Translations under genes and position numbers: made by a program | In this document: positions 1-8,600 of the stretch, piece after piece | How positions within the stretch are numbered: the stretch's first letter is position 1 | Layout: every line of letters begins with the position of its first letter | Assembly: GCA_041163765.1 (NCBI GenBank) | Contig: JBEAQS010000072.1 | Location: 1 to 14,704, forward strand | Direction: 5' to 3' | DNA: 14,704 nucleotides | Source: MAG-120531 sp041163765 | Lineage (GTDB): Bacteria > Bacteroidota > Bacteroidia > Flavobacteriales > Flavobacteriaceae | Notes under the pieces: model-generated | What the model saw: only the letters and a program-made list of their open reading frames with translations | Told to the model about the DNA's origin: nothing | The model's database searches: none

Positions 1-942
1 GAGGAAGTGAAGTTGATCGACTTGGGTCGTCGCGCTATTTTGGCCTTGCGTCAGAATCTTATCGCTAAGATCCACGAACACGACAATACCACTTTGTACA
101 AGCAGTTTAAGGATCTTGAAGGCGAATTGTATACCGCCGAAGTACACCATATCCGTCATCAAGCCATTATTTTGTTGGATGATGAGGGCAATGAAATTAT
201 TTTGCCTAAAGACAAACAGATTCCTTCTGATTTCTTTAGAAAAGGAGACAATGTTCGCGGAATCATCGACTCTGTTGATTTGAAAGGAACCAAGCCTACG
301 ATCATCATGTCTAGAACCTCACCTAAGTTCTTGGAGGCTTTATTTGCCCAGGAAATCCCCGAAGTTTTTGACGGTTTGATCACCATCAAAAAAGCTGTGC
401 GCATTCCCGGTGAAAAAGCCAAAGTGGCTGTTGAATCGTATGATGATCGCGTAGATCCAGTAGGGGCTTGTGTAGGGATGAAGGGTTCTAGAATTCACGG
501 AATTGTTCGCGAATTGGGCAACGAAAATATCGATGTGATCAACTGGACCAACAACCCTCAATTATTGGTTACTAGAGCACTGAGTCCTGCTCGAGTGAGT
601 TCAGTGGTGCTCAATGATGAAAACAAAACAGCGCAAGTTTACCTAAAACCGGAGGAAGTTTCTAAGGCTATTGGTAGATCTGGGCACAACATCCGATTGG
701 CGGGTCAGTTGACGGGTTATGAAATTGATGTGTTTAGAGAAGGTGTTGAGGAAGATGTTGAATTAACTGAATTCTCAGACGAGATCGAAGCATGGATCAT
801 TGATGAGCTCAAGAAAATCGGTTTGGATACGGCTCGTTCTGTATTGGAACAAGATGTGGCTGAATTGGCCAGAAGAACCGACCTTGAAGAAGAAACCATT
901 TTGGATGTCATCCGCATCCTTAAAGAAGAGTTAGAAGATTAA
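1..942 (+). CDS. nusA: Transcription termination/antitermination factor NusA (5'-truncated)
   Basis: NusA binds RNA polymerase and nascent RNA and modulates pausing, termination and antitermination. The reading frame is open from base 1, so the true start lies outside the window; roughly the first 100 residues of the N-terminal polymerase-binding domain appear to be missing. What is visible, in order: the end of the N-terminal domain, an S1 domain beginning near the residues GELYTAEV (about 121-300), KH1 with its GxxG loop as GMKG (475-486), KH2 with its loop as GRSG (673-684), and a short acidic helical C-terminus (about 760-939). Two KH domains directly after S1 are diagnostic of NusA. The long acidic-repeat tail of E. 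coli NusA is absent. The stop TAA (940-942) lies 41 bp before infB, the classic nusA-infB arrangement. Identification is very secure; only the 5' end is unknown. Confidence 0.97.
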   Translation, partial: EEVKLIDLGRRAILALRQNLIAKIHEHDNTTLYKQFKDLEGELYTAEVHHIRHQAIILLDDEGNEIILPKDKQIPSDFFRKGDNVRGIIDSVDLKGTKPTIIMSRTSPKFLEALFAQEIPEVFDGLITIKKAVRIPGEKAKVAVESYDDRVDPVGACVGMKGSRIHGIVRELGNENIDVINWTNNPQLLVTRALSPARVSSVVLNDENKTAQVYLKPEEVSKAIGRSGHNIRLAGQLTGYEIDVFREGVEEDVELTEFSDEIEAWIIDELKKIGLDTARSVLEQDVAELARRTDLEEETILDVIRILKEELED

Positions 943-944
943 GC

Positions 945-952
945 TATATTTG
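945..952 (+). promoter_or_regulatory. Possible Bacteroidota -7 promoter element (TATATTTG) before infB
   Basis: The 8-mer TATATTTG fits TAnnTTTG, the -7 consensus used by the Bacteroidota primary sigma factor. It lies 2 bp after the nusA stop and 31 bp before the infB ATG, so it could give infB its own transcript with a short leader. I see no convincing TTG-type -33 element at the usual distance upstream (that region lies in the nusA end), so it may be weak or fortuitous. Confidence 0.4.
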
Positions 953-983
953 CACACGGATAAGCAGCAAGGAACCAAATTTT

Positions 984-3695
984 ATGGCAGAACAAGAAAC
1001 GATTCGACTAAATAAAGTCCTTAGAGAACTGAATATATCGCTCGATAGAGCGGTAGATCACCTCTCTTCAAAGGGGTTTGACGTCGAGGCCCGTCCTACG
1101 ACTAAAATTTCCCATGAAGTATATCAGGTGTTACTCGATGAGTTCCAGACTGATATGACTAAAAAAGTCGCGTCTCAAGAAGTAGGCGAGGAAAAACGCA
1201 AAGAAAAAGAAGCGCTTCGCATCCAACTTGAAAAAGAGTTAGAAGATAAAAGATTGGCCCAGGCTAAATCGGAGATCGTTCGCGCTAAATCCACCTTGGA
1301 CAAACCCAAGATGGTGGGCAAGATTGATCTAAATCCGAAACCAGCCGCTCCAGAACCCGAGGCGCCTGTAGAAAAAGAAGCTCCATCCGTTGAGGTTGTC
1401 GCTGAAGTGGCTGAGCCAAAAGAAGCAGAAGCACCAGTTGCTGAGCCTGTAGTTGAGCCAGTGACCTCTGAAGTTGTCAACACGCCTGAGCCAGAAGTGG
1501 TGTCTAGCGAAGTGACTGCTCCAGCTGCCGCTGAAGTAACCGAGCAGGAAGAATCTCAAACCTTAGAGACCAAATACCAAAAATTAACTGGTCCTAAGAT
1601 TATGGGGGAGAAAATCGACCTCACTAAGTTTGAGCGACCCAAGAAAAAACCTACCGCTGCTCAGAATGCTGAAGCAGACGCTAAAAAGAAAAGAAAACGC
1701 ATCACGACGAAGCCTGGAGCTGCTGGTGGTGCGCCAAACACACAAGATCGTTTTCGCGCTAAGCCTTCAGGAGCACCTAGAGTGGAACCTACGGAAGAAG
1801 ACGTGCAAAAACAAGTGCGTGAAACACTGGAGAAGCTTCAAGGTAAAACCAAAAAAGGTAAGGGAGCTAAGTACCGTCGAGACAAAAGGGACATGCACCG
1901 ATCTATGGCTGAGCGAGATATCGAACAGCAAGAGTTGGAGAGCCGTATCCTGAAAGTGACGGAGTTTGTTACCGCCAATGAGGTGGCTACCATGATGAAT
2001 GTGTCTACCACCGAGATTATCTCTGCCTGTATGTCTTTGGGAATGATGGTGACCATGAATCAACGCCTTGATGCGGAAACCCTCAGCATTGTAGCCGAGG
2101 AATTTGGGTACAGCGTTGAGTTTGTCACGGCGGATCTCGAAGAAAACATTGAAGTTGTCGTGGATGCTCCAGAGCAATTACAGCACAGAGCGCCTATTGT
2201 TACGGTCATGGGCCACGTAGACCACGGTAAAACTTCATTGTTGGATTACATCAGAAAGGCCAATGTAATCGCTGGAGAAAGTGGTGGAATCACCCAACAC
2301 ATCGGTGCCTATGCGGTAACGCTCGAGGGGGGACAAAAAATCACTTTCTTGGATACTCCTGGTCACGAGGCGTTTACCGCCATGCGTGCTCGTGGAGCTC
2401 AAGTAACCGATATTGCTATTATCGTAGCTGCGGCAGATGATAATATCATGCCCCAAACCAAGGAGGCAATCAGCCACGCGCAAGCTGCTGGTGTGCCCAT
2501 CATATTTGCCATCAACAAAGTGGATAAACCCACGGCAAATCCTGAGAAAATCAAAGAAGGATTGGCTCAGATGAATTTGTTGGTTGAAGATTGGGGAGGT
2601 AAAATTCAATCCCAAGACATTTCAGCCAAAACAGGTCTAGGTATCAAGGAATTGCTTGAAAAAGTGCTTCTTGAAGCGGAGCTTTTAGACTTAAAAGCCA
2701 ACCCAGATCGTCTGGCCAATGGTACGGTAGTTGAAGCGCTGCTCGACAAGGGTCGTGGTTATGTATCGACTGTTTTGGTGCAAAATGGTACTCTTAAGAT
2801 CGGAGATTACGTGCTTGCAGGTACCTGCAGTGGTAAGATCAAGGCCATGCAAGATGAGCGTGGACAAAATATTAAAATAGCTGGTCCAGCTACACCTATT
2901 TCTATTTTAGGTTTGGATGGTGCACCGCAAGCGGGAGATAAATTCAAAGTATACGAGGACGAAAAAGAAGCCAAGCAAATAGCTTCTAAACGCGCTCAAT
3001 TGATGCGTGAACAGTCTGTTCGTACACAAAGACACATCACCTTGGATGAAATTGGTCGAAGAATTGCGCTTGGTGACTTTAAGGAACTGAACGTCATTCT
3101 CAAAGGAGACGTAGATGGTTCCGTTGAGGCCCTGACCGATTCATTCCAAAAATTGTCTACCGACGAAATTCAAGTGAATATTATTCACAGAGCTGTGGGA
3201 GCTATTACCGAATCAGATGTATTGCTCGCTTCAGCATCCGATGCGATCATCATTGGATTCAATGTGCGTCCTATGGGTAATGCGCGTGATCTGGCGGAGA
3301 AAGAGGAGATCGATATCAGAACGTATTCGATCATCTACGACGCGATTAATGATCTGAAAGATGCGATGGAGGGGATGCTTTCTCCGGAAATGAAGGAGGA
3401 GATCAATGGAACTGCCGAGGTGCGTGAGACCTTTAAAATATCTAAAATTGGAACCATTGCCGGATGTATGGTGCTTACAGGTAAGATATTTAGAGATTCT
3501 AAAATCAGGTTGATACGCGAAGGTGTAGTAGTGTATACTGGAGAGTTAACCTCTTTAAAGCGATTTAAAGACGACGCCAAGGAAGTAGCTAAAGGTTATG
3601 ATTGCGGTATGCAGATCAAAAACTACAATGATCTTTATGAAAAAGACATTATAGAGGCCTACAAAGAGGTAGCCGTCAAGAAGAAACTGAAATAA
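984..3695 (+). CDS. infB: Translation initiation factor IF-2
   Basis: IF-2 is the GTPase that brings initiator fMet-tRNA to the 30S subunit and promotes joining of the 50S subunit. At 903 aa it is close to the length of E. coli IF-2. Domains in order: an N-terminal IF2_N fold (residues about 5-55); a long charged, Ala/Pro/Glu/Val-rich and then Lys/Arg-rich linker (about 60-320); a second IF2_N-like domain (about 323-380); the G domain; then domains II, III and the C-terminal fMet-tRNA-binding domain. All G motifs are intact: G1 GHVDHGKT (410-417), G2 GGITQHIG, G3 DTPGH (457-461), G4 NKVD (511-514) and G5 SAKTG (547-551). The ATG is preceded by AAGGA at 969-973, about 10 bp away, one of the few Shine-Dalgarno-like sequences in this window. 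It lies 41 bp after nusA, as in most bacteria. The linker composition is normal for IF-2 and is not evidence of a fusion. Confidence 0.98.
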   Translation: MAEQETIRLNKVLRELNISLDRAVDHLSSKGFDVEARPTTKISHEVYQVLLDEFQTDMTKKVASQEVGEEKRKEKEALRIQLEKELEDKRLAQAKSEIVRAKSTLDKPKMVGKIDLNPKPAAPEPEAPVEKEAPSVEVVAEVAEPKEAEAPVAEPVVEPVTSEVVNTPEPEVVSSEVTAPAAAEVTEQEESQTLETKYQKLTGPKIMGEKIDLTKFERPKKKPTAAQNAEADAKKKRKRITTKPGAAGGAPNTQDRFRAKPSGAPRVEPTEEDVQKQVRETLEKLQGKTKKGKGAKYRRDKRDMHRSMAERDIEQQELESRILKVTEFVTANEVATMMNVSTTEIISACMSLGMMVTMNQRLDAETLSIVAEEFGYSVEFVTADLEENIEVVVDAPEQLQHRAPIVTVMGHVDHGKTSLLDYIRKANVIAGESGGITQHIGAYAVTLEGGQKITFLDTPGHEAFTAMRARGAQVTDIAIIVAAADDNIMPQTKEAISHAQAAGVPIIFAINKVDKPTANPEKIKEGLAQMNLLVEDWGGKIQSQDISAKTGLGIKELLEKVLLEAELLDLKANPDRLANGTVVEALLDKGRGYVSTVLVQNGTLKIGDYVLAGTCSGKIKAMQDERGQNIKIAGPATPISILGLDGAPQAGDKFKVYEDEKEAKQIASKRAQLMREQSVRTQRHITLDEIGRRIALGDFKELNVILKGDVDGSVEALTDSFQKLSTDEIQVNIIHRAVGAITESDVLLASASDAIIIGFNVRPMGNARDLAEKEEIDIRTYSIIYDAINDLKDAMEGMLSPEMKEEINGTAEVRETFKISKIGTIAGCMVLTGKIFRDSKIRLIREGVVVYTGELTSLKRFKDDAKEVAKGYDCGMQIKNYNDLYEKDIIEAYKEVAVKKKLK

Positions 3696-3722
3696 AAAAA
3701 GCCCGAAAGGGCTTTTTTTATT
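3691..3722. terminator. Bidirectional intrinsic terminator between infB and the SPOR gene
   Basis: A perfect inverted repeat with 14-bp arms (3691-3704 and 3709-3722) encloses a GAAA tetraloop (3705-3708). The stem has a GCCC/GGGC core flanked by a run of seven A on the left and seven T on the right, so RNA made from either strand gives a GC hairpin followed by a U-tract. It should therefore end infB transcription rightward and SPOR-gene transcription leftward. The left arm contains the infB stop codon TAA (3693-3695), and the right arm ends 7 bp before the SPOR gene stop (3730-3732, minus strand). Confidence 0.93.
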
Positions 3723-3729
3723 TCAGTAA

Positions 3730-4119
3730 TCACAAGGTTTTTTCTGGTTTGATCAACACAGAAGTTTTATAGATCCTTCTGATGGCGATCAATTTCTTCT
3801 CAGCCTCTAAACGGGTGGCAAATGCACCCACCCTGACTCGGTAGCTCGGAGATCTAAAATCGAGAAAAACAGGGGTATCTGGAAAAGCTGCTTGGGCTTC
3901 AGCCATGATTTTTTGTGCATTTTGGTAATTGCCCGCATAAATCTGTATGCGGTAGGCTGAAGTAATGCGGTTTAATGCTTGATAATCCTCGAGCATCCAG
4001 TTGATTTTATCGGCCGATTTTGCCTCTGAAACCAACAAACTATCTCGTTGACCCCAAGCGGAGAACCCCAGGGCATTAAAGAGGCCAAATGCGGTATACC
4101 ATAGTATTTTTTGTCTCAT
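3730..4119 (-). CDS. Small exported SPOR-domain protein
   Basis: This gene encodes a 129-aa protein. An N-terminal hydrophobic segment (residues about 5-22) followed by SAWGQ resembles a signal peptide cleaved after Gly23, so the mature protein is probably periplasmic. Residues about 54-125 resemble a SPOR domain: two alpha/beta repeats, each opening with a short strand of the type YRIQIYAG (56-63) and YRVRVGAF (93-100), each followed by an Ala/Glu/Lys-rich helix. SPOR domains bind denuded peptidoglycan glycan strands, typically at division septa, so a cell-wall role is plausible, but no catalytic domain is present and the exact function is unknown. The gene is convergent to infB, sharing its terminator, and divergent from actA. 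The ATG (4117-4119) is supported by a -7 box only 4 bp upstream. Similar small SPOR proteins next to infB occur in Flavobacteriia as far as I recall (unverified). Confidence 0.82.
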   Translation of the reverse strand: MRQKILWYTAFGLFNALGFSAWGQRDSLLVSEAKSADKINWMLEDYQALNRITSAYRIQIYAGNYQNAQKIMAEAQAAFPDTPVFLDFRSPSYRVRVGAFATRLEAEKKLIAIRRIYKTSVLIKPEKTL

Positions 4120-4123
4120 ACGG

Positions 4124-4131
4124 CAAAGGTA
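4124..4131 (-). promoter_or_regulatory. Bacteroidota -7 promoter element (TACCTTTG) for the SPOR gene
   Basis: On the minus strand the sequence TACCTTTG exactly fits the TAnnTTTG -7 consensus and ends 4 bp before the ATG of the SPOR gene. With the usual distance from this box to the transcription start, transcription would begin at or within a few bases of the start codon, giving a leaderless or near-leaderless mRNA. No clear TTG-type -33 element is seen upstream. Confidence 0.65.
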
Positions 4132-4191
4132 AATTTTATTTGTGACAGCGCATATCTATCCATTATTTAGAACGAATATAAATTAATAATT

Positions 4192-4206
4192 ATCCAATTT
4201 ATGGAT
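4192..4206. repeat. Small inverted repeat ATCCA-N5-TGGAT in the divergent intergenic region
   Basis: ATCCA (4192-4196) and TGGAT (4202-4206) form a 5-bp inverted repeat around ATTTA. It ends about 22 bp upstream of the putative actA -7 box, next to where a -33 element would sit, so it could be an operator for the respiratory operon. The arms are short and the surroundings are AT-rich, so chance is a serious alternative. It does not match the FNR/CRP consensus. Confidence 0.25.
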
Positions 4207-4228
4207 CAATGAAATAAAGTCTATTGTT

Positions 4229-4236
4229 TATTTTTG
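4229..4236 (+). promoter_or_regulatory. Putative -7 promoter element (TATTTTTG) for the act-cox operon
   Basis: TATTTTTG fits the TAnnTTTG consensus and is the best such match on the plus strand between the SPOR gene and actA. It would give a leader of roughly 65-70 nt before the actA ATG at 4310. No good -33 TTG is present at the expected distance, so an activator may be required, or the match may be weak. As the genes downstream are tightly spaced on one strand, this would be the main promoter for actA through coxA. Confidence 0.5.
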
Positions 4237-4309
4237 CTTGCGAAATATAGTAGGCCTCAAGCATTAAAAAAATGAGGTTTTACTTGATCTTCACAGCAAA
4301 CTATACTCT

Positions 4310-5626
4310 ATGAAAAAGGTGATTTGCCTCCAATCCATCTCCCGAATTTTTTCGTTGCTTTTCCTGTCTATGTATCTGTCTTTCAGTGCTGTTATGGCTC
4401 AAGAAGCTGCTGCTGATGATGTCCAAAAAGGGAAGCAGTTGTTCAATCAAAATTGTGCCGCATGTCACGCTTTGAACCGCAAAATGACCGGTCCTGCTTT
4501 GGCTGGGGTTGTCGGTAAGTACGATGGTGATAAAGAGTGGTTGTATGCTTGGATCAAAAACAGTCAGTCGTTGATCAAATCTGGCGACGCTCGTGCGTTG
4601 GCGATTTACAATGAATTCAACCAAACACAGATGACCGCTTTTCCTCTTTTGAGCAACAGCGACATCGATGCTATTTTGGCCTATACTGATGCTCCTGAGC
4701 CTGCTCCAGCTGCACCTGCCGCTGCGGTGAGTGCTGAAGCTGCTGCACCGGCTGCATCGGGTGTTTCCAATGAGATTATTCTAGGCGCTTTGGTCGTTGT
4801 CTTTGGTTTGTTGTTGATGATGTTGGTCTTTGTCCGACGCATTCTGACCAGAATTGCTGTGGCCAACGGGATTTATACCGAGGAGAAAAAAGCAGAAATA
4901 CCATCATTCTGGAAGTATTTCTCCAATAATCCTTTCTTAATTTTTGTTACCGTTGTTTTCCTTTTATTGTTCAGTGCCTATCAGGTGTATGGTTATTTGA
5001 CTCAAGTAGGTGTCGATCAGGGATATGCTCCGATTCAGCCCATTCACTTTTCTCACAAAATCCACGCAGGGGACAACAAAATTGAGTGTACGTACTGTCA
5101 CTCATCAGCCAGAACTTCAAAACATTCTGGTGTGCCTTCTCTAAATATTTGTATGAATTGTCACAAATCCATCTACGAGTACAAGGGTAACCCTGAAGGT
5201 CCATCACCAGAAGATATAGCAGAGGGATACACTAACGAGTTCTACACAGGTGAGATCAAGAAGCTGTACCAAGCTGTTGGATGGGATGAAAACACCCAAT
5301 CCTACACGGGTGATGCGAAACCGGTAGAGTGGGTGCGCATCCACAAGTTGCCCGATTTTGCTTATTTCAACCACGCTCAACACGTTACTGTGGCAGGAGT
5401 TGCTTGCCAAACATGTCATGGACCAGTTGAAGAGATGGAGATTGCTTACCAGTATTCCCCATTAACTATGGGCTGGTGTATCGATTGCCATAGAGCCACT
5501 GAAGTGGATGTTAAGGGCAATGAATACTATGCTTCTATACACAAAGCACTTTCTGAGAAATACGGTGTTGAAAAGCTTACCGCAGCGCAAATGGGCGGGC
5601 TTGAATGTGGAAAATGCCACTATTAA
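4310..5626 (+). CDS. actA: Alternative complex III cytochrome subunit ActA, monohaem domain fused to pentahaem domain
   Basis: ActA is the multihaem c-type cytochrome of alternative complex III (ACIII), carrying electrons from the quinol-oxidising part toward the oxidase. The 438-aa protein has an N-terminal signal peptide (about 1-30, AVMA before Q31), then a class-I cytochrome c domain with haem motif CAACH (49-53). An Ala/Pro-rich linker (about 127-150) follows, then two membrane helices (about 154-176 and 208-231). The C-terminal domain has five motifs: CTYCH (260-264), CMNCH (281-285), CQTCH (366-370), CIDCH (390-394) and CGKCH (433-437, one residue from the end). Two helices between the haem domains place both on the periplasmic side. 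Family ActA is a pentahaem protein; the extra monohaem domain is an N-terminal addition that I recall from other Bacteroidota. First gene of the operon; the stop is 27 bp before actB. Confidence 0.95.
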   Translation: MKKVICLQSISRIFSLLFLSMYLSFSAVMAQEAAADDVQKGKQLFNQNCAACHALNRKMTGPALAGVVGKYDGDKEWLYAWIKNSQSLIKSGDARALAIYNEFNQTQMTAFPLLSNSDIDAILAYTDAPEPAPAAPAAAVSAEAAAPAASGVSNEIILGALVVVFGLLLMMLVFVRRILTRIAVANGIYTEEKKAEIPSFWKYFSNNPFLIFVTVVFLLLFSAYQVYGYLTQVGVDQGYAPIQPIHFSHKIHAGDNKIECTYCHSSARTSKHSGVPSLNICMNCHKSIYEYKGNPEGPSPEDIAEGYTNEFYTGEIKKLYQAVGWDENTQSYTGDAKPVEWVRIHKLPDFAYFNHAQHVTVAGVACQTCHGPVEEMEIAYQYSPLTMGWCIDCHRATEVDVKGNEYYASIHKALSEKYGVEKLTAAQMGGLECGKCHY

Positions 5627-5653
5627 TTGAATAAGAAGTTTATATCAGATCCT

Positions 5654-8600
5654 ATGGCATCAACAAAAAACTATTGGAAAAGCGAAGCGGAACTAAATTC
5701 CAATGACCCTGCAATCCAAAAGCTCCGAAATAATGAGTTTGTATCTGAATTGCCTGTTGACCAATTTTTGGGAAACAAGGAAACTTTAGATAATACATCG
5801 ACTAACCGTCGTGATTTCTTGAAGTTTGTCGGATTCAGTACTGCGGCTGCTACACTAGCAGCTTGTGAGGGTCCTGTGATAAAAACAATCCCTTATGTGG
5901 TTCAGCCTGAGGAAATCACTCCAGGAATTGCCAACTTCTATGCAACAAGTATCGCTAACGGGTATGATTTTGCTTCTGTTTTGGTTAAAACAGCTGAGGG
6001 TCGCCCCATCAAAATAGAGTCAAATAGAGAAGCTGCCTATTTTTCTGGCGCTAATGCACGGGTACACGCCTCAGTGCTTTCTCTCTATGACAGCGCTAGG
6101 ATTCAAGGTCCTTTACTCAAGGGAGCCCCTGTTTCCTGGGCAGATCTCGACAAGGCAGTTATTGACCAATTAAATGCTACCAAAGCCTCTGGACAGAAAG
6201 TAGTCCTAATGACACCATCCTACGCCAGTCCTTCAACGGCTGCATTAATCGCTCAATTGCAGGCGGTTTATCCTCAAGTAATTCATGTGGCTTATGATGC
6301 CGTGTCTAAAGAAGCTGCGCTAACTGCTTACGAGCGTGTCTATGGACAACGCGCGCTGGCTGACTACGATTTTTCAAAAGCAGACGTTATTGTATCGATT
6401 GGTGCTGATTTTCTTGGAGATTGGCAAGGTGGCGGTTATGCCGCTGGTTATGCCCAAGGAAGAGTTCCTAGCCAAGGAAGAATGTCTCGTCATTATCAAG
6501 TAGAATCTTTGATGAGTCTATCTGGAGCTAATGCGGATTACAGACTTCCCGCGACACATGCAGAACAGAAAAGAATTCTTGCCGCTGTATTTAGCGGATT
6601 GTCTGGAGCTTCAATAGCTGTTGAGCTGACAGAAGCTCAACAAAAAATGGTTGACGCTATGGTCTCAGATTTGCGAAAAGCGGGATCTGCTGGTGTTGTC
6701 GTGAGTGGATTAGAAGATGTAGATGCTCAATTGTTGGTATTGGCCATCAATCAGTGGCTGTCTAGCACCTCTTTTGACCCATCATTGCCTAGAACTATCA
6801 GTAATGCTCAGGCTTCAGACGTTAATGCGCTATTGCCGGCTATGGCTGCTGGTCAGGTAGGTATGTTGCTTGTCGATGGGGTTAACCCGGTATATAGCCT
6901 GCCCAATGGCGGCGAATTTGCCGCAGCAATGCAGCAAGTGCCTGTTACTGTCGTTTTTGCCACTACACCTAACGAGACTACAGAAGTAGCTCAGTACGTT
7001 GGTGCCGCCAATCATTATTTAGAATCATGGGGTGATATGTCTCCCAAAGTAGGGCAGTATGCACTGGCTCAACCTGTGATCAGAAATCTTTTTGATTCTC
7101 GCCAAATCCAGACATCTCTGCTTAATTGGTTGGGGGTTGACTCTTCCTACTACGACTACGTTCGCGCTTATTGGGAAAATAATATATTGGGCACTTCGTC
7201 ATGGTCTCAAGCCTTACACGACGGATACTTTACCCAAAACACTTCAGGTAGAACGGCTGTTGCTTCGATTGATGGAGCTGCTAGCGCCGCTTCACTTGCC
7301 GCTAGTAAGGGTGTGGCGATGGAGCTAGTACTCTACACAAAAACAGGTATGGGTGATGGTCAAGAGGCCAATAACCCTTGGCTTCAAGAATTCCCCGACC
7401 CCATCTCTCGTGTGAGCTGGGATAACTACGCCACCTTCTCAAAAGCTGACGCCCAAGCTTTGGGTATTGTCAATAAGCATGCGGCCAACGGTGGTTTAGA
7501 CGGTAGTTATGTAACTCTTACTGTGGGAAACACTACGCTAAAAGTTCCAGCATTGATTCAACCCGGACAGGCTCCAGGAACCATTGGACTCGCTTTAGGT
7601 TACGGCAGAAAGTCAGGCTTAAAAGAATTGATGCAGGTGGGGGTAAATGCTTACGGTTTCTACCAAGCGTTCCAACCAGTACAAGAAGTGTCTGTTGCTC
7701 TAGCCTCTGGCATGCACGAATTTGCCTCGGTACAATTGCAGAACACATTGATGGGTCGTGGAGATATCATCAAGGAGACTACCTTAGAAATTTTTAACAC
7801 AGCTAAAGCAGAGCAGTGGAATGAGAAGCCTATGGTTTCTTTAAACCACCAGGAAGTAGCAGCCTCCTCTGTGGATCTTTGGGATTCATTTGATCGATCT
7901 ATAGGTCATCACTTTAATCTATCCATTGATCTAAATGCTTGTACAGGTTGTGGAGCTTGTGTTATCGCTTGTCATGCTGAAAATAACGTACCTGTTGTAG
8001 GTAAGGCTGAAATCAGAAGATCAAGAGACATGCATTGGTTGCGTATCGACCGCTATTATTCTTCTGAAACTTCTTTCGAAGGAGATAACCAAAAGAAAGA
8101 TGACTTCAATGGATTGTTTGGCGATTCAGGTTCACTGGGTGGATTTGGACAATTAGAAGATCCTTCTGCCAATCCTCAAGTGGCTTTCCAGCCGGTCATG
8201 TGTCAGCACTGTAACCACGCACCTTGTGAAACGGTATGTCCTGTAGCGGCTACTTCTCACTCCAGACAAGGGCAAAACCATATGGCGTACAACAGATGTG
8301 TGGGAACCCGTTATTGTGCCAACAACTGTCCGTATAAGGTAAGAAGATTCAACTGGTTCTTGTACAACAACAATGACGAGTTTGATTTCCATATGAACAA
8401 CGACTTGGGCAAAATGGTATTAAACCCAGATGTTAATGTTCGTTCACGTGGAGTTATGGAAAAATGCTCTATGTGTATCCAAAAGACACAAAAAACAATT
8501 TTGGATGCCAAAAGAGAAGGAAGAACCATTAAAGATGGCGAATTCCAAACAGCGTGTTCAGCAGCTTGTAACACAGGAGCTATGGTATTTGGGGACGTTA

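Noticed and set aside
1290..1920. Low-complexity Ala/Pro/Glu/Val and Lys-rich region of infB, considered as a fusion, repeat or foreign insert
   Set aside because: A long variable charged linker between the two N-terminal domains is normal in IF-2.
1767..2177. Open frame of 136 codons on the minus strand inside infB
   Set aside because: It lies fully opposite conserved IF-2 domains, has a His/Phe/Leu-rich composition typical of an antisense frame, and matches no family I know.
4192..4206. FNR/CRP-type operator
   Set aside because: The inverted repeat ATCCA-N5-TGGAT does not match the TTGAT-N4-ATCAA type consensus; kept only as a low-confidence repeat.
4253..4279. Hairpin CCTCA/TGAGG in the actA leader, considered as an attenuator or terminator
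   Set aside because: The stem is only 5 bp plus possible G-U pairs, with a 13-nt A-rich loop and no proper T-tract; too weak to call.
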